Positions 26,463 through 36,656 of a stretch of DNA of 64,000 bases are shown here, piece after piece. Under the pieces are notes generated by a model, which was not told the DNA's origin, searched no databases, and saw nothing but the letters and a program-made list of their open reading frames with translations. The stretch comes from a bacterium (GTDB lineage: Bacteria > Myxococcota_A > Bradymonadia > UBA7976 > UBA1532): NCBI GenBank assembly GCA_030426085.1, contig JAUHYW010000051.1, positions 1-64,000 on the forward strand, in the 5' to 3' direction. Position 1 is the first letter of the stretch. Each line of letters starts with the position of its first letter. The position numbers and the translations under genes were made by a program.

Positions 26463-27044
26463 ATGGCCCGCAGACTGGTGCGCTTCTACTACGACATCGG
26501 CAGCCCCTACTCCTATATCGCCGCCCACCGCATCGAAGAGCTCGCCGCCGCGCGGGGGGTCGAGGTCACCTGGCGCCCGCTCCTGCTCGGGGGCGTCTTC
26601 CGCGCGGCGGGCAATACGATGCCCGCGGCGGTGCCCGCCCGGGGGCGCTACATGCTCACCGACCTCCAGCGGTGGGCGTCCCACGCCCACATCCCGTTCC
26701 GCTTCTCGTCGAGCTTCCCCCACAACACCCTGCTCGCCATGCGGGTGCTGACCGCCGCCGACGCCGACGAGCTGATCCCGCTGAGCCTGGCACTGTTCCG
26801 GGCCACCTGGGCCGACGATCGCGACATCGGCGACCCGGCGGTCATCGCCGACGTGCTCGGCGACCGGGCCGAGGCGCTGATGGGCAAGGCCCGCGAGGTG
26901 GGCACCAAGAACCGGCTGCGGGCGACGACCGACGCCGCGGTGGCCGCGGGGGCCTTCGGCGCGCCGACCTTCGTGGTGGGGGACGCCCTCTACTGGGGCA
27001 ACGACCGCCTCGAGTGGGCCCTCGACGCGGCCCGCGATCGCTGA
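26463..27044 (+). CDS. DsbA-fold 2-hydroxychromene-2-carboxylate isomerase family protein
   Basis: 193 residues from the ATG at 26463, which follows a GGAGG site. An upstream open stretch lacks a start signal and family similarity. RLVRFYYDIGSPYSYIAAHR opens the thioredoxin-like fold, and Ser14 in SPYSY is the position that activates glutathione in HCCA isomerase and kappa-class GST. The C-terminus AFGAPTFVVGDALYWGNDRL is the family signature. It lacks the CxxC of true DsbA. In naphthalene degraders it isomerises a ring-cleavage product with glutathione, but no aromatic-degradation genes are near, so the substrate here is unknown. Confidence 0.88.
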   Translation: MARRLVRFYYDIGSPYSYIAAHRIEELAAARGVEVTWRPLLLGGVFRAAGNTMPAAVPARGRYMLTDLQRWASHAHIPFRFSSSFPHNTLLAMRVLTAADADELIPLSLALFRATWADDRDIGDPAVIADVLGDRAEALMGKAREVGTKNRLRATTDAAVAAGAFGAPTFVVGDALYWGNDRLEWALDAARDR

Positions 27045-27050
27045 CGCCGC

Positions 27051-28709
<1,659 letters not shown>

Positions 28710-28800
28710 GCGGGCTCCTCTCGGCCGTCGTTCAACGCAGAGTCACGGCAGTCTACCAGCAAGCGGCCGTCGATGAACCGCCGCGCTGGCCGGAACCTGA

Positions 28801-28806
28801 TACAGT
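28801..28806 (+). promoter_or_regulatory. Putative -10 element TACAGT
   Basis: TGATACAGTGCGC lies 28 bases before the ATG at 28834 in the divergent region with gpmI. It shares TAnnnTGCGC with the site at 7881. No clear -35. Confidence 0.33.
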
Positions 28807-28833
28807 GCGCCGGCCGCGTCCGCCCAGGAGCCC

Positions 28834-29913
28834 ATGGCGACCTCGCAGCCCGACGACCCGCCCGCCGACCTGCTCGCGCTGCTCGCCTGCCCGGTGACCG
28901 GCGAGCCGCTGCGCCTCGCCGGCACCCTGGCCGACGGCCTGCTCACCAGCCCCGCCGGGCGGGCCTACCCGGTCATCGGCGGCGTGCCCCGACTCCTGCC
29001 GCCCGACCTGCTGCGGCCGCTCCTCGAGCGGGCCCACCCCGAGTTCGCCGACCGCTGGCCCGCCGTGCGGGCGACCGTCGCCGAGGCCGCCCCGCCCGAC
29101 CCGGCGGTGCTCGACACGCTCGCCGCCTACGACTACCAGCACGTCGAGCTGGCCGACGCCGCGCTGCCGATCGACGAGTGGCGGGCCACCTGGAGCCGCT
29201 TCCAGCCGGGCATCGAGCCCCGGGCCTTCGCCGGGCAGACGGTGCTGGAGGTCGGCTGCGGTGAAGGGCGCCACGGGTGGCTGGTCGGCGAGCACGCCCG
29301 GCGGCTGGTGGGGCTCGACCTGTCGCGGGGGGTCGAGGTGGCCCGGCTGCGCGACCGCCGGCCGAATACGCTCTACGTGCAGGGCGACCTGCACCGCCCG
29401 CCGCTGCTGCCCGGCGGGTTCGACGCCCTGTACAGCAACGGCGTGCTGCACCACACCCCCGACCCCCGGGCGGCGTTCGACGCGGTGCGCCCGCTCGTGC
29501 GCCCCGGCGGCCGGATCTTCGTGTGGGTCTACGGCCTCGACGGCATGACCTGGTGGTACCGGGCGAGCCACCTCTCCTGGCTGCGCCCGCTGACCAACCG
29601 CCTGCCCCGCCCGGCGCAGGTGGCCGTCGCCGCCGCCGGGACCGCCGCGCTCGAGGCCGCCGTCTGGGCCCCGGCCCGGGCGCTGCGCCGGGTGGGCCTC
29701 GATCCGCTCGCCGCCCGGCTGCCCTTCGCCGACGCCGCCGATCGCCCGCTGCGGGCCAAGCTGCGGCGGGTCTTCGACCGGCTCAACCCCCCGGTGACCC
29801 ACTACCTCGACGCCGACACGCTGCGCGGCTGGATGGCCGATCTGGACGACGTCACCGTCGTCGACGCCGCCGGCCAGGGCTGGTCCGCCCGGGGGCGGGT
29901 ACCCACCGGCTGA
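28834..29913 (+). CDS. SAM methyltransferase with N-terminal Trm112-like domain
   Basis: 359 residues. Residues 12-60 match the Trm112/YcaR-type module (LLALLACPVTGEPLRLAG, then GRAYPVIGGVPRLLP), although only one Cys of the usual zinc set is visible. The class I methyltransferase core follows at about 130-240: VLEVGCGEGRHGWLV, GLDLSRGVEVAR, VQGDLHRPPLLPGGFDAL and SNGVLHHTPDPRAAF. A C-terminal segment (about 235-359) is helical and hydrophobic, like other glycan-locus methyltransferases. It starts the plus-strand set leading to the aminotransferase and rfbBA, so a sugar or glycolipid substrate is likely but unproven. Confidence 0.88.
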   Translation: MATSQPDDPPADLLALLACPVTGEPLRLAGTLADGLLTSPAGRAYPVIGGVPRLLPPDLLRPLLERAHPEFADRWPAVRATVAEAAPPDPAVLDTLAAYDYQHVELADAALPIDEWRATWSRFQPGIEPRAFAGQTVLEVGCGEGRHGWLVGEHARRLVGLDLSRGVEVARLRDRRPNTLYVQGDLHRPPLLPGGFDALYSNGVLHHTPDPRAAFDAVRPLVRPGGRIFVWVYGLDGMTWWYRASHLSWLRPLTNRLPRPAQVAVAAAGTAALEAAVWAPARALRRVGLDPLAARLPFADAADRPLRAKLRRVFDRLNPPVTHYLDADTLRGWMADLDDVTVVDAAGQGWSARGRVPTG

Positions 29914-29932
29914 CGCGCGGCGCCGGACGGGA

Positions 29933-29938
29933 TAGAGT
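29933..29938 (+). promoter_or_regulatory. Putative -10 element TAGAGT
   Basis: GATAGAGTGTGG lies 26 bases before the preferred GTG at 29964 of the aminotransferase gene. It belongs to the TAnnnTG group. The gene may also be read through from the methyltransferase 50 bases upstream. Confidence 0.3.
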
Positions 29939-29963
29939 GTGGTCGGACGACTGTGGGGGCGCC

Positions 29964-31148
29964 GTGCAGATCCCGATCACGAAGCCGTGGTTCGACGACG
30001 ACGACTTCGCCGCCATCCGGCGCCCGCTGGAGACCGGCTGGGTCGTGCAGGGCCCCTACGTGCGCCAGTTCGAGCAGCGGTTCGCCGCCTTCACCGGCGC
30101 CGCCGACGGGGTGGCGTGCAGCTCGTGCACCACCGGCCTGCACCTCGCGCTCGCCGCCCTCGGCCTGGGGCCGGGCGACGAGGTCATCGTCCCGTCTTTC
30201 ACCTGGGTCGCCAGCGCCAACGCCGCGGTCTATTGCGGCGCGACCCCGATCCTCGTCGACATCGACCTCGCCACCTTCAACGTCGACCCGGACGCCATCG
30301 AGGCCGCGATCACCTCGAAGACGAAGGCCATCATGCCGGTGCACCTCTTCGGGCTGGCGGCGGACATGGATCCCATCATGGCCCTGGCCGAAGAGCACGG
30401 GCTGGCGGTGATCGAGGACGCCGCCTGCGGCCTGGGCAGCCGCCACCGGGGGCGGCACGTCGGCACCATCGGCGACTTCGGCGCCTTCAGCTTCCACCCC
30501 CGCAAGGCGGTCACCACCGGCGAGGGCGGCATGCTGCTCGCCCGCGAGACGCGCCACATCGACCGGGCCCGGGTCATGCGGGACCACGGCGCGAGCCGCT
30601 CGGACCACGCCCGCCACCAGGACGCCGACGGCTTCCTGCTCAGCCCGTTCGCCGAGCTGGGCTACAACTACCGGATGACGGACATCCAGGGCGCCCTGGG
30701 CACGACCCAGATGAAGAAGGCGCCCGCGGTGCTCGAGCAGCGCATCGCCCGCGCCCGGCGCTACGACGAGAAGCTGGCCAGCCTCGGCTGGCTGCGCACG
30801 CCGGCGGCGCCCGAGTACGCGACGCACAGCTACCAGTCCTACGTCTGCCTGTTCGCCCCCGAGGCGCCCACCCTCGACGGGTTGCCGAAGCTGCACGCCG
30901 CCCGCAACCGCGTGATGCGCTTCGCCGCCGAGCGGGGCGTCGCCACCCGCCAGGGCACCCACGCGGTGCACGGGCTGGGCTACTACGCCCGCCGGTTCGG
31001 CTACGCGCCGGACGACCTGCCCCGGTCGCTGATGGCCGAGCAGCTCTCGATCACGCTGCCGCTGTATCCGCAGATGACCGACGAGGAGCAGGATCACGTG
31101 ATCGCGGTTCTGAAGGCGGCGTCCGATCGCGGGAGGCGCAGTGCCTGA
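29964..31148 (+). CDS. DegT/DnrJ/EryC1/StrS sugar aminotransferase
   Basis: 394 residues from GTG at 29964, chosen because the family starts with the IPITKPWFDDDDF segment. GTG 29937 is an alternative. PLP is bound by Lys181 in SFHPRKAVTTGEGGM, with the partner Asp in VIEDAACGLGSRHRG. The region VPSFTWVASANAAVYCGATP is the usual sugar-aminotransferase core. It should transfer an amino group to a keto-sugar nucleotide, most likely the dTDP-4-keto-6-deoxyglucose made by the next two genes, with C4 as the usual position for this subgroup. Its end overlaps the rfbB start by 8 bases. Confidence 0.93.
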   Translation: MQIPITKPWFDDDDFAAIRRPLETGWVVQGPYVRQFEQRFAAFTGAADGVACSSCTTGLHLALAALGLGPGDEVIVPSFTWVASANAAVYCGATPILVDIDLATFNVDPDAIEAAITSKTKAIMPVHLFGLAADMDPIMALAEEHGLAVIEDAACGLGSRHRGRHVGTIGDFGAFSFHPRKAVTTGEGGMLLARETRHIDRARVMRDHGASRSDHARHQDADGFLLSPFAELGYNYRMTDIQGALGTTQMKKAPAVLEQRIARARRYDEKLASLGWLRTPAAPEYATHSYQSYVCLFAPEAPTLDGLPKLHAARNRVMRFAAERGVATRQGTHAVHGLGYYARRFGYAPDDLPRSLMAEQLSITLPLYPQMTDEEQDHVIAVLKAASDRGRRSA

Positions 31149-32220
31149 GCGGTCCGACTCCAGCGGGGCCATCCTGGTCACCGGCGCTGCCGGCTTCGTC
31201 GGCTCGACCCTCGCCCGCCGGCTGCGCAGGCGCTGGCCGACCCGCCCGCTGGTCGCCATCGACGCGCTGACCTATGCGGGCGACCGTCAAAGCCTCGCCC
31301 CCCTCGATGGCGATCCGGCGTTCACCTTCGTGCACGCCGACATCGCCGACCGCGAGGCGATGCGGGCGACCTTCGCCGCGCACCGCCCGCAGTGGGTCTT
31401 CCACCTGGCCGCCGAGACCCATGTCGACCGCTCGATCCTCGACCCGCTGGCCTTCGTGCGCACCAACGTCGAGGGCACCGCCTCGCTGCTGCACGCTGCC
31501 CGGCAGGCCTGGGGCGAAGGCCGCGACCCGCGCTTCGTGATGGTCTCTACCGACGAGGTCTACGGCGCGCTGGGGCCGACCGGCGCCTTCCGAGCCGACT
31601 CGCCGCTCGACCCGAGCAGCCCCTACTCGGCGTCCAAAGCAGGGGCCGATCTACTGGCCCTGGCCTGGCACCGGACCTACGGCCTGCCGGTCGTGGTGAC
31701 CCGCTGCTCGAACAACTACGGCCCGCGGCAGTTCCCCGAGAAGCTGATCCCGGTGGTGGTCGGGCGAGCGCTGGCCGGTGAGGTCGTGCCGGTCTATGGC
31801 ACCGGCGACAACGTGCGGGATTGGATCCACGTCGACGACCACGCCGACGGGCTGATCGCCGCCGCCGAGCGCGGCGCGCCGGGCGCGGTGTACTGTTTCG
31901 GGGCCGACAACGAACAGCAGAACCTGGCGCTGGTGCACCGCATCCTCGACGCGGTCGACGGCCTCACCGGCCGCGATGTGGGCGCCAGCCGGGCGCTGGT
32001 GCGATTCGTCACCGACCGCCCGGGGCACGACTTCCGCTACGCCATCGACGCCGACGAGACCCGGCGCGCCCTGGGCTGGGCCCCCCGGGTGTCCTTCGCC
32101 GAGGGCCTGGCCGCGACGGTGCGCTGGTTCATCGACCACGCCGACTGGTGCCGCCGACGACGTGAGGCGGCGAGGCGCTTCGAGGAGGTGTGGTACAGCC
32201 GCCGGGAGGCCGGATCATGA
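31141..32220 (+). CDS. rfbB: dTDP-glucose 4,6-dehydratase
   Basis: 359 residues from GTG at 31141, preceded by GGGAGG. ILVTGAAGFVGSTLA is the NAD-binding motif. The active site shows VSTDEVYGALG, with the Asp-Glu pair and catalytic Thr, and SPYSASKAGADLL with the Tyr-x-x-x-Lys. HLAAETHVDRSI is the RfbB signature. It makes dTDP-4-keto-6-deoxyglucose, the branch point for rhamnose and for deoxyamino sugars. The gene overlaps its neighbours at both ends (8 bases upstream, ATGA downstream). Codon use already looks less GC-biased than the flanks. Confidence 0.95.
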   Translation: MPERSDSSGAILVTGAAGFVGSTLARRLRRRWPTRPLVAIDALTYAGDRQSLAPLDGDPAFTFVHADIADREAMRATFAAHRPQWVFHLAAETHVDRSILDPLAFVRTNVEGTASLLHAARQAWGEGRDPRFVMVSTDEVYGALGPTGAFRADSPLDPSSPYSASKAGADLLALAWHRTYGLPVVVTRCSNNYGPRQFPEKLIPVVVGRALAGEVVPVYGTGDNVRDWIHVDDHADGLIAAAERGAPGAVYCFGADNEQQNLALVHRILDAVDGLTGRDVGASRALVRFVTDRPGHDFRYAIDADETRRALGWAPRVSFAEGLAATVRWFIDHADWCRRRREAARRFEEVWYSRREAGS

Positions 32221-33134
32221 GTCCCGAACCCCCCCCGAAGACCCGGGGCATCCTGCTAGCCGGCGGCCGGGGCACCCGGCTCTATCCGATGACCACGGTG
32301 GTCGGCAAGCACATGCAGCCGATCTACGACAAGCCAATGATCTACTACTCGCTGACCACCCTGCTGCTGGCCGGGATCCGCGAAGTGCTGGTCATCAGCT
32401 CGCCCGAAGACCTGCCTCACCTGCGCGGGCTGCTTGGGGACGGGGCGAAGTGGGGGGTCGACCTGAGCTACGCGGTGCAGCCCGAGCCGCGGGGCATCGC
32501 CGAGGCCCTGGTCATCGGCGAGCCGTTCATCGGCGACGACCGGGTGCTGTTGATGCTCGGCGACAACATCATCTACGGCGGCCTCGACTTCCTGCGACGC
32601 GCGGTGGCAGAGCCGGCCGACGGGGCGACGATCTTCGTCTACCAAGTCAAGGATCCCACCGCGTACGGGGTGGTCGAGTTCGACGAGCGCCTGCGGGCCA
32701 TCTCGTTGGAAGAGAAGCCCGCAGAGCCCCGCTCGTCGTGGGCGGTGGTCGGGATCTACCTCTACGGCCCCGAGTGCGCGCAGCGGGCGCGCACGCTGAA
32801 GCCGTCGGGTCGCGGCGAGTTGGAGGTCACCGACCTCAACCGGACCTACCTCGACGACGGCCGCCTCAGCGTGCGCCGCCTCGGCCGCGGCGTCGCTTGG
32901 TTCGACACGGGCACCCCGGAGAACCTGCTCGAGGCGAGCAACTTCGTGCGCGCGATCGAGACCCGCCAGGGGCTGATCATCGGCAGCCCCGAAGAGGCAG
33001 CCTACCACGCCGGATTCTGTTCGCTGGCCCGGTTCGAATCCAACGTCCGGGGTATGCCCCACTCACCCTATCGCGCGTGCCTCGAACGGGTGCTGCGCGA
33101 AGAGCGGGCCGAGCTGCGCTCGAGACGCGAGTGA
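32217..33134 (+). CDS. rfbA: Glucose-1-phosphate thymidylyltransferase
   Basis: 305 residues. The ATG at 32217 overlaps the rfbB stop. An upstream ATG would only add residues read through rfbB. GILLAGGRGTRLYPMT is the nucleotidyltransferase signature, followed by KHMQPIYDKPMIYYSL, LMLGDNIIYG, SLEEKPAEPRSSWAVVGIYLY and WFDTGTPENLLEASNF, all typical of RfbA/RmlA. It makes dTDP-glucose from glucose-1-phosphate and dTTP, the first step of the pathway. It converges on the minus-strand glycan genes with only 9 bases between, and no terminator is seen there. Confidence 0.95.
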   Translation: MSPEPPPKTRGILLAGGRGTRLYPMTTVVGKHMQPIYDKPMIYYSLTTLLLAGIREVLVISSPEDLPHLRGLLGDGAKWGVDLSYAVQPEPRGIAEALVIGEPFIGDDRVLLMLGDNIIYGGLDFLRRAVAEPADGATIFVYQVKDPTAYGVVEFDERLRAISLEEKPAEPRSSWAVVGIYLYGPECAQRARTLKPSGRGELEVTDLNRTYLDDGRLSVRRLGRGVAWFDTGTPENLLEASNFVRAIETRQGLIIGSPEEAAYHAGFCSLARFESNVRGMPHSPYRACLERVLREERAELRSRRE

Positions 33135-33143
33135 TGGCCCGGC

Positions 33144-34094
33144 TCACGACCGACCGTGACCGCCAGCCGCCGCCAGCCGCCGCAGGGTCTCGCCGACACC
33201 CGTGGTCAAGTCCCCGCTCGGGGTGAAGCCCGCCGACCGGATACGGGCGTCGCATACGTCGTACGAGAGCTGGTTCATGATGCGGGCGTCGACGAGTTCG
33301 ACCATCACGTCGGGCACGGTCGCCCGGATGGCCTCGACCACGTCGTGCACGGTGTGGTTGGCGGTGAGCACGTTGTACACGCGTCCGTCGAAGAGACGCC
33401 GCTCCACGATGTGGGCCACCGCCGCCACCGCGTCTCGCAGGTCGAGGTAGGGCCGCTTCTGGCCGAGCGCGGTGCGCCACACCGTCAGCGGGTGGCCGAA
33501 GGTGGCCTGCCAACAGAACTTGTTGACCGCGGTGTGAAAGCGCATACCCGGCGAGAAGCCGAAGATGGTGCCGAAACGGCAGACGACGTGCTCCAGCCCG
33601 GACGCCTCCGCCAGCGCCGCCAACGCGCGCTCTTCGCTCAGCTTGATCTCGGCGTAGGGCGACTGCGGCGCCAGCTCGTCGGGGCGGCACGCCTCGTCGA
33701 CAACGTCCGCCTGGGTGCCGTAGACGCTGGTCGACGAGGGAAAGACGAGCCCCGCCCCCACCTTCGCGGCCGCTTCTGCCACCCGCCGGGTGCCGCCCAG
33801 GTTGACCCGCTCGGTCTCTGCCCGGCGCTCGAAGCTGCGCGGGGCGTCGGTGAGCGCGGCCAAGTGTACCACCGCGTCGACGCCCTCGAAGAGCGGCTCG
33901 AGCGGATCGCAGGTGACGTCGGCCTCGTGGAAGATGCACCCGGGCGGCAGGTCGAAGAGCGAGCAATAGCGCTGGGTCGACAGATCGTCGATCAGCACCA
34001 GTTCGGCCCCCAAGCGCGTGGGCAGGGTCCGGACGAGCGCGGAGCCGATGTGGCCCAGAGCGCCGGTGATCGCCAGCGTCGTGCGGCCGCTCAC
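33144..34094 (-). CDS. NAD-dependent sugar epimerase/reductase (extended SDR)
   Basis: 316 residues from GTG at 34094, which overlaps the previous stop as GTGA. LAITGALGHIGSALVRTL is the dinucleotide motif (GxxGxxG). The catalytic region has FPSSTSVYGT and SPYAEIKLSEE, giving the Ser and the Tyr-x-x-x-Lys. VVHLAALTDAPRSF is the usual third strand. It belongs to the extended SDR family that epimerises or reduces nucleotide sugars. As no RmlD is obvious, this or the next SDR could be the 4-keto-reductase for the locus sugar. It is the last gene of the minus-strand operon. Confidence 0.88.
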   Translation of the reverse strand: MSGRTTLAITGALGHIGSALVRTLPTRLGAELVLIDDLSTQRYCSLFDLPPGCIFHEADVTCDPLEPLFEGVDAVVHLAALTDAPRSFERRAETERVNLGGTRRVAEAAAKVGAGLVFPSSTSVYGTQADVVDEACRPDELAPQSPYAEIKLSEERALAALAEASGLEHVVCRFGTIFGFSPGMRFHTAVNKFCWQATFGHPLTVWRTALGQKRPYLDLRDAVAAVAHIVERRLFDGRVYNVLTANHTVHDVVEAIRATVPDVMVELVDARIMNQLSYDVCDARIRSAGFTPSGDLTTGVGETLRRLAAAGGHGRS

Positions 34095-35071
34095 GACCCC
34101 TCCTGCGGGCGATGCTCGCGGAACCATGCGCCGGTGCGGGCCAGCCCGTCGCACAGCCCGATCGTGGGTCGCCAGCCCAGCGCGCTCCACGAGCGGCGGC
34201 AGTCGAGCCGGGCGTGACCTACGTCGATCGCCGCGCGGCCGGCAGGCCAGTCGACCAGCGTGACCTCGCCGCCGATGCGCGCGGCGATGGCCCGGGCGGC
34301 GTCGACTACCGCGACGTGCTCCGGGTGACCGACCACCGTCACCTCGCCCCGGGTCGAGCGCCGAAGCCCGACCCGGACGAGCCCCTCGACCGCGTCGGCG
34401 ACGTGCACGATGTTTCGCTGCTGGGTACCCGGCCGGAAGACCGTCAAGCGCTCACCGCGTAGCGCTCGTCCGATGAACCAGCCGAGGAACGACAGCCCCG
34501 GGTCGTGCACCGCCATGCGCGGCCCATAGACGTTGGGCAGCCGCGTCGCGCTCACCTCGAGGCCGTGGCAGTGGGCGTAGATAAGCGCGGTGCGTTCGGC
34601 GAGCATCTTGTGCGCCGAGTAGAGCTCCACCGGCTGCTGGGGATGCCCTTCGTCGGCGACGGCGTCGCCCGTGGGTCCGAGCTGGGTGGTGGTGCCGACG
34701 TGGACCATCGTCGCCGTGGGGTTCACCCGACGCAGCGCCTCGAGCATCGTCGTGGTGCCGGAAGCGTTGATCGACAGGTTCTCGAGTGGCGCCTTCAGCG
34801 AGCGAGCGTGGGCGGTGGTCGCCGCGCAGTGGAAGACCAGATCGACGCCGTCCAGCGCCGCCTCGACCGCCGCCGAGTCGCGGATGTCACCCACGCGCCG
34901 CTCGACGGCGAGCCCGTCCAGGTTGCGCGGGTCGTGGCCGGTGCCCGCCAGCCCGATGTCTAGGCTGCGAACCGCCCCCCCTTCGGCGAGGCAGGCGGCG
35001 GCCAGGTTGCTGCCGATGAAGCCCTCGCCGCCGGTGATCAGGATCCGGCGGGCGGCCAGCCGCCGACTCAT
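34091..35071 (-). CDS. NAD-dependent sugar epimerase/dehydratase (extended SDR)
   Basis: 326 residues. The ATG at 35071 overlaps the preceding stop as ATGA, and an upstream extension is a shadow. ILITGGEGFIGSNLAAACL is the cofactor motif. VHVGTTTQLGPTG stands in place of the usual S/T-S/T-VYG strand, and VELYSAHKMLAER supplies the Tyr-x-x-x-Lys. So the active Tyr and Lys are kept, but the neighbouring segment is unusual. TRLPNVYGPRM and VHVADAVEGLVRVG are family features. A role in modifying a nucleotide sugar is expected. It is distinct from, not a duplicate of, the SDR downstream of it. Confidence 0.88.
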   Translation of the reverse strand: MSRRLAARRILITGGEGFIGSNLAAACLAEGGAVRSLDIGLAGTGHDPRNLDGLAVERRVGDIRDSAAVEAALDGVDLVFHCAATTAHARSLKAPLENLSINASGTTTMLEALRRVNPTATMVHVGTTTQLGPTGDAVADEGHPQQPVELYSAHKMLAERTALIYAHCHGLEVSATRLPNVYGPRMAVHDPGLSFLGWFIGRALRGERLTVFRPGTQQRNIVHVADAVEGLVRVGLRRSTRGEVTVVGHPEHVAVVDAARAIAARIGGEVTLVDWPAGRAAIDVGHARLDCRRSWSALGWRPTIGLCDGLARTGAWFREHRPQEGS

Positions 35072-36189
35072 CGCCCGACCACCGCGCGCACGCCAGCGAT
35101 CACCCGGTCGAGATCGGCCTCGGACATGTTCAGCGCGCACGGCAGGGTCACCGCCCGGTCGCTGATGTCGTACGCAACCGGGTTGAGCGGCCGGTGACTG
35201 GCCTCGAGGCCATAGCACGGCTGGCTCGACAGCGGCCGGAAGAAGCCCCGCGCAGGCACGCCGTGGGCCCGCAGGGTGGCCACGGCGGCGTCCTGGTCGA
35301 GCCCGAAGGCGCGCTCGAATACCACCGACGTGGCCCAGGCGCCGTTGATGCCGCCGGGCGGCTCCACGTTGAGCGTCAGCCCCTCGATGTCAGCCAGCCC
35401 GTCGCGGAAGCGCCGCAGGTGGTGCCGCTTGCGGTCGATGATGGCCTCGATGCGCCTGAACTGAGCCCGGCCGATGGCCGCCTGGATGTTGGACGGAGTG
35501 TACTTGAACGAGACCTCATCGATCTGATAGGTGCGCTGGCGGTTGCGGCCGTGATCGCGCAGGAACATGCAGCGGTCCCACAACGCCGGGTCGTCGACGA
35601 GCAGCATCCCGCCCTCGCCCGTGGTCAGCGTCTTGGTGCGATGGAAGCTGAAGACCGAGCCGACCCCGAACTTGCCCGCGCGCACGCCGCGGTAGACCGA
35701 GCCCAAAGCCTCGGCGGCGTCTTCGATGAGGTGCAGCCGGTGCTTCTCGGCCAGCGCGGCCAGCGCGGTCATGCGCGGCATGTTGCCGTAGAGGTCGACG
35801 GCGATGATGGCCCTCGTCCGTGGGGTGATGCGGGCCTCGGCTGACGCCGGGTCGATGCACCAACCCTCGTCCACATCGCAGAACACCGGGCTGGCGCCGG
35901 CGTGGGTGACCGGCGCCGACGAGCCGATCCATGTGCACTCGGGCAGCAGCACCTCGTCACCCGGACCGACGCCCAGGCCCATCAACAGCAGGTGGATGGC
36001 CGAGGTGCAGTTGGGGGTCATGACACCGTAGCCCCGGCCGTGCCAGGCGGCGAAGTCGGCTTGAAATGCCTCGACGTGGGTGTAGTCATACCACCCGTCA
36101 CGCATGGCGGCAGCCACGAAGGCCACGTCGTCCTCGGTGATCCAGGGTCCGGCGTTGTAGATGGACCGGTCGGACGCTCCGCCTTTCAC
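35068..36189 (-). CDS. DegT/DnrJ/EryC1/StrS sugar aminotransferase
   Basis: 373 residues, start overlapping the previous stop as ATGA. PLP Lys186 lies in SFHRTKTLTTGEGGM. The paired Asp is in HLIEDAAEALGSVYRG, and VLLPECTWIGSSAPVTHAGA is the substrate-loop region. The HRTK-TLTTGEGG form is the one found in perosamine-synthase-like (C4) aminotransferases. It differs from the SFYPTKNLGALGDGG type encoded at 36653-37786, so the locus carries two chemically different aminotransferases on this strand plus one on the other. The product is predicted to be an amino-deoxy sugar nucleotide. Confidence 0.92.
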   Translation of the reverse strand: MKGGASDRSIYNAGPWITEDDVAFVAAAMRDGWYDYTHVEAFQADFAAWHGRGYGVMTPNCTSAIHLLLMGLGVGPGDEVLLPECTWIGSSAPVTHAGASPVFCDVDEGWCIDPASAEARITPRTRAIIAVDLYGNMPRMTALAALAEKHRLHLIEDAAEALGSVYRGVRAGKFGVGSVFSFHRTKTLTTGEGGMLLVDDPALWDRCMFLRDHGRNRQRTYQIDEVSFKYTPSNIQAAIGRAQFRRIEAIIDRKRHHLRRFRDGLADIEGLTLNVEPPGGINGAWATSVVFERAFGLDQDAAVATLRAHGVPARGFFRPLSSQPCYGLEASHRPLNPVAYDISDRAVTLPCALNMSEADLDRVIAGVRAVVGR

Positions 36190-36656
36190 GAATGCACCTC
36201 GAGCGCCCAGTCGAAGTCGATATCCGGGTGGTCGAGCGGCAGCTTCTCGACATCGTCGGGGTCATAGACGTTGTTCTGCAGGTACATCAGGCTGGCCGGG
36301 CCCTGGAGGCAGCGGCAGCCGTGAGCCACGCCGACCGGCACCTTGACCAGCCGCGCCGGCTGGTGGTCACCCAGCAGCATCTCGGCGGTGGCCTTGTGGG
36401 TCGGCGAGTCGGGGCGCAGGTCGCACAGGCCGAGCCGCACGACACCCGCGGCGACGTACCACCAGTCGATCTGCTCGCGATGCAGGTGCCATGCCTTGAT
36501 GACGCCGGTGTACATGAGCGAGTGGCTGAACTGGGCGACGCCCTCGGCAAACAGCGGTAGGGCGGTCCGGGCGAGCTCGCGGAAGAAGCCCCGCTCGTCA
36601 CGGTGGGTCACCAACTCGGCGATCTCGACGCCGGGCATGTCGCGGGGGTCGATCAT
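36186..36656 (-). CDS. RmlC-like cupin (dTDP-sugar 3,5-epimerase family)
   Basis: 156 residues from the ATG at 36656, ATGA-coupled at both ends. The opening THRDERGFFRELAR matches the DxRGxF start of RmlC. AWHLHREQIDWWYV holds a histidine in the place of the catalytic RGLH, and GVVRLGLCDLRPDSPT, PVGVAHGCRCL and DHPDIDFDW follow the family order. At 156 residues it is shorter than RmlC (about 180) and closer to the small sugar cupins. It could be a 3,5-epimerase, a 3-epimerase or a 3,4-ketoisomerase of dTDP-4-keto-6-deoxyglucose. The neighbouring C3-type aminotransferase makes the ketoisomerase option worth testing. Confidence 0.83.
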   Translation of the reverse strand: MIDPRDMPGVEIAELVTHRDERGFFRELARTALPLFAEGVAQFSHSLMYTGVIKAWHLHREQIDWWYVAAGVVRLGLCDLRPDSPTHKATAEMLLGDHQPARLVKVPVGVAHGCRCLQGPASLMYLQNNVYDPDDVEKLPLDHPDIDFDWALEVHS

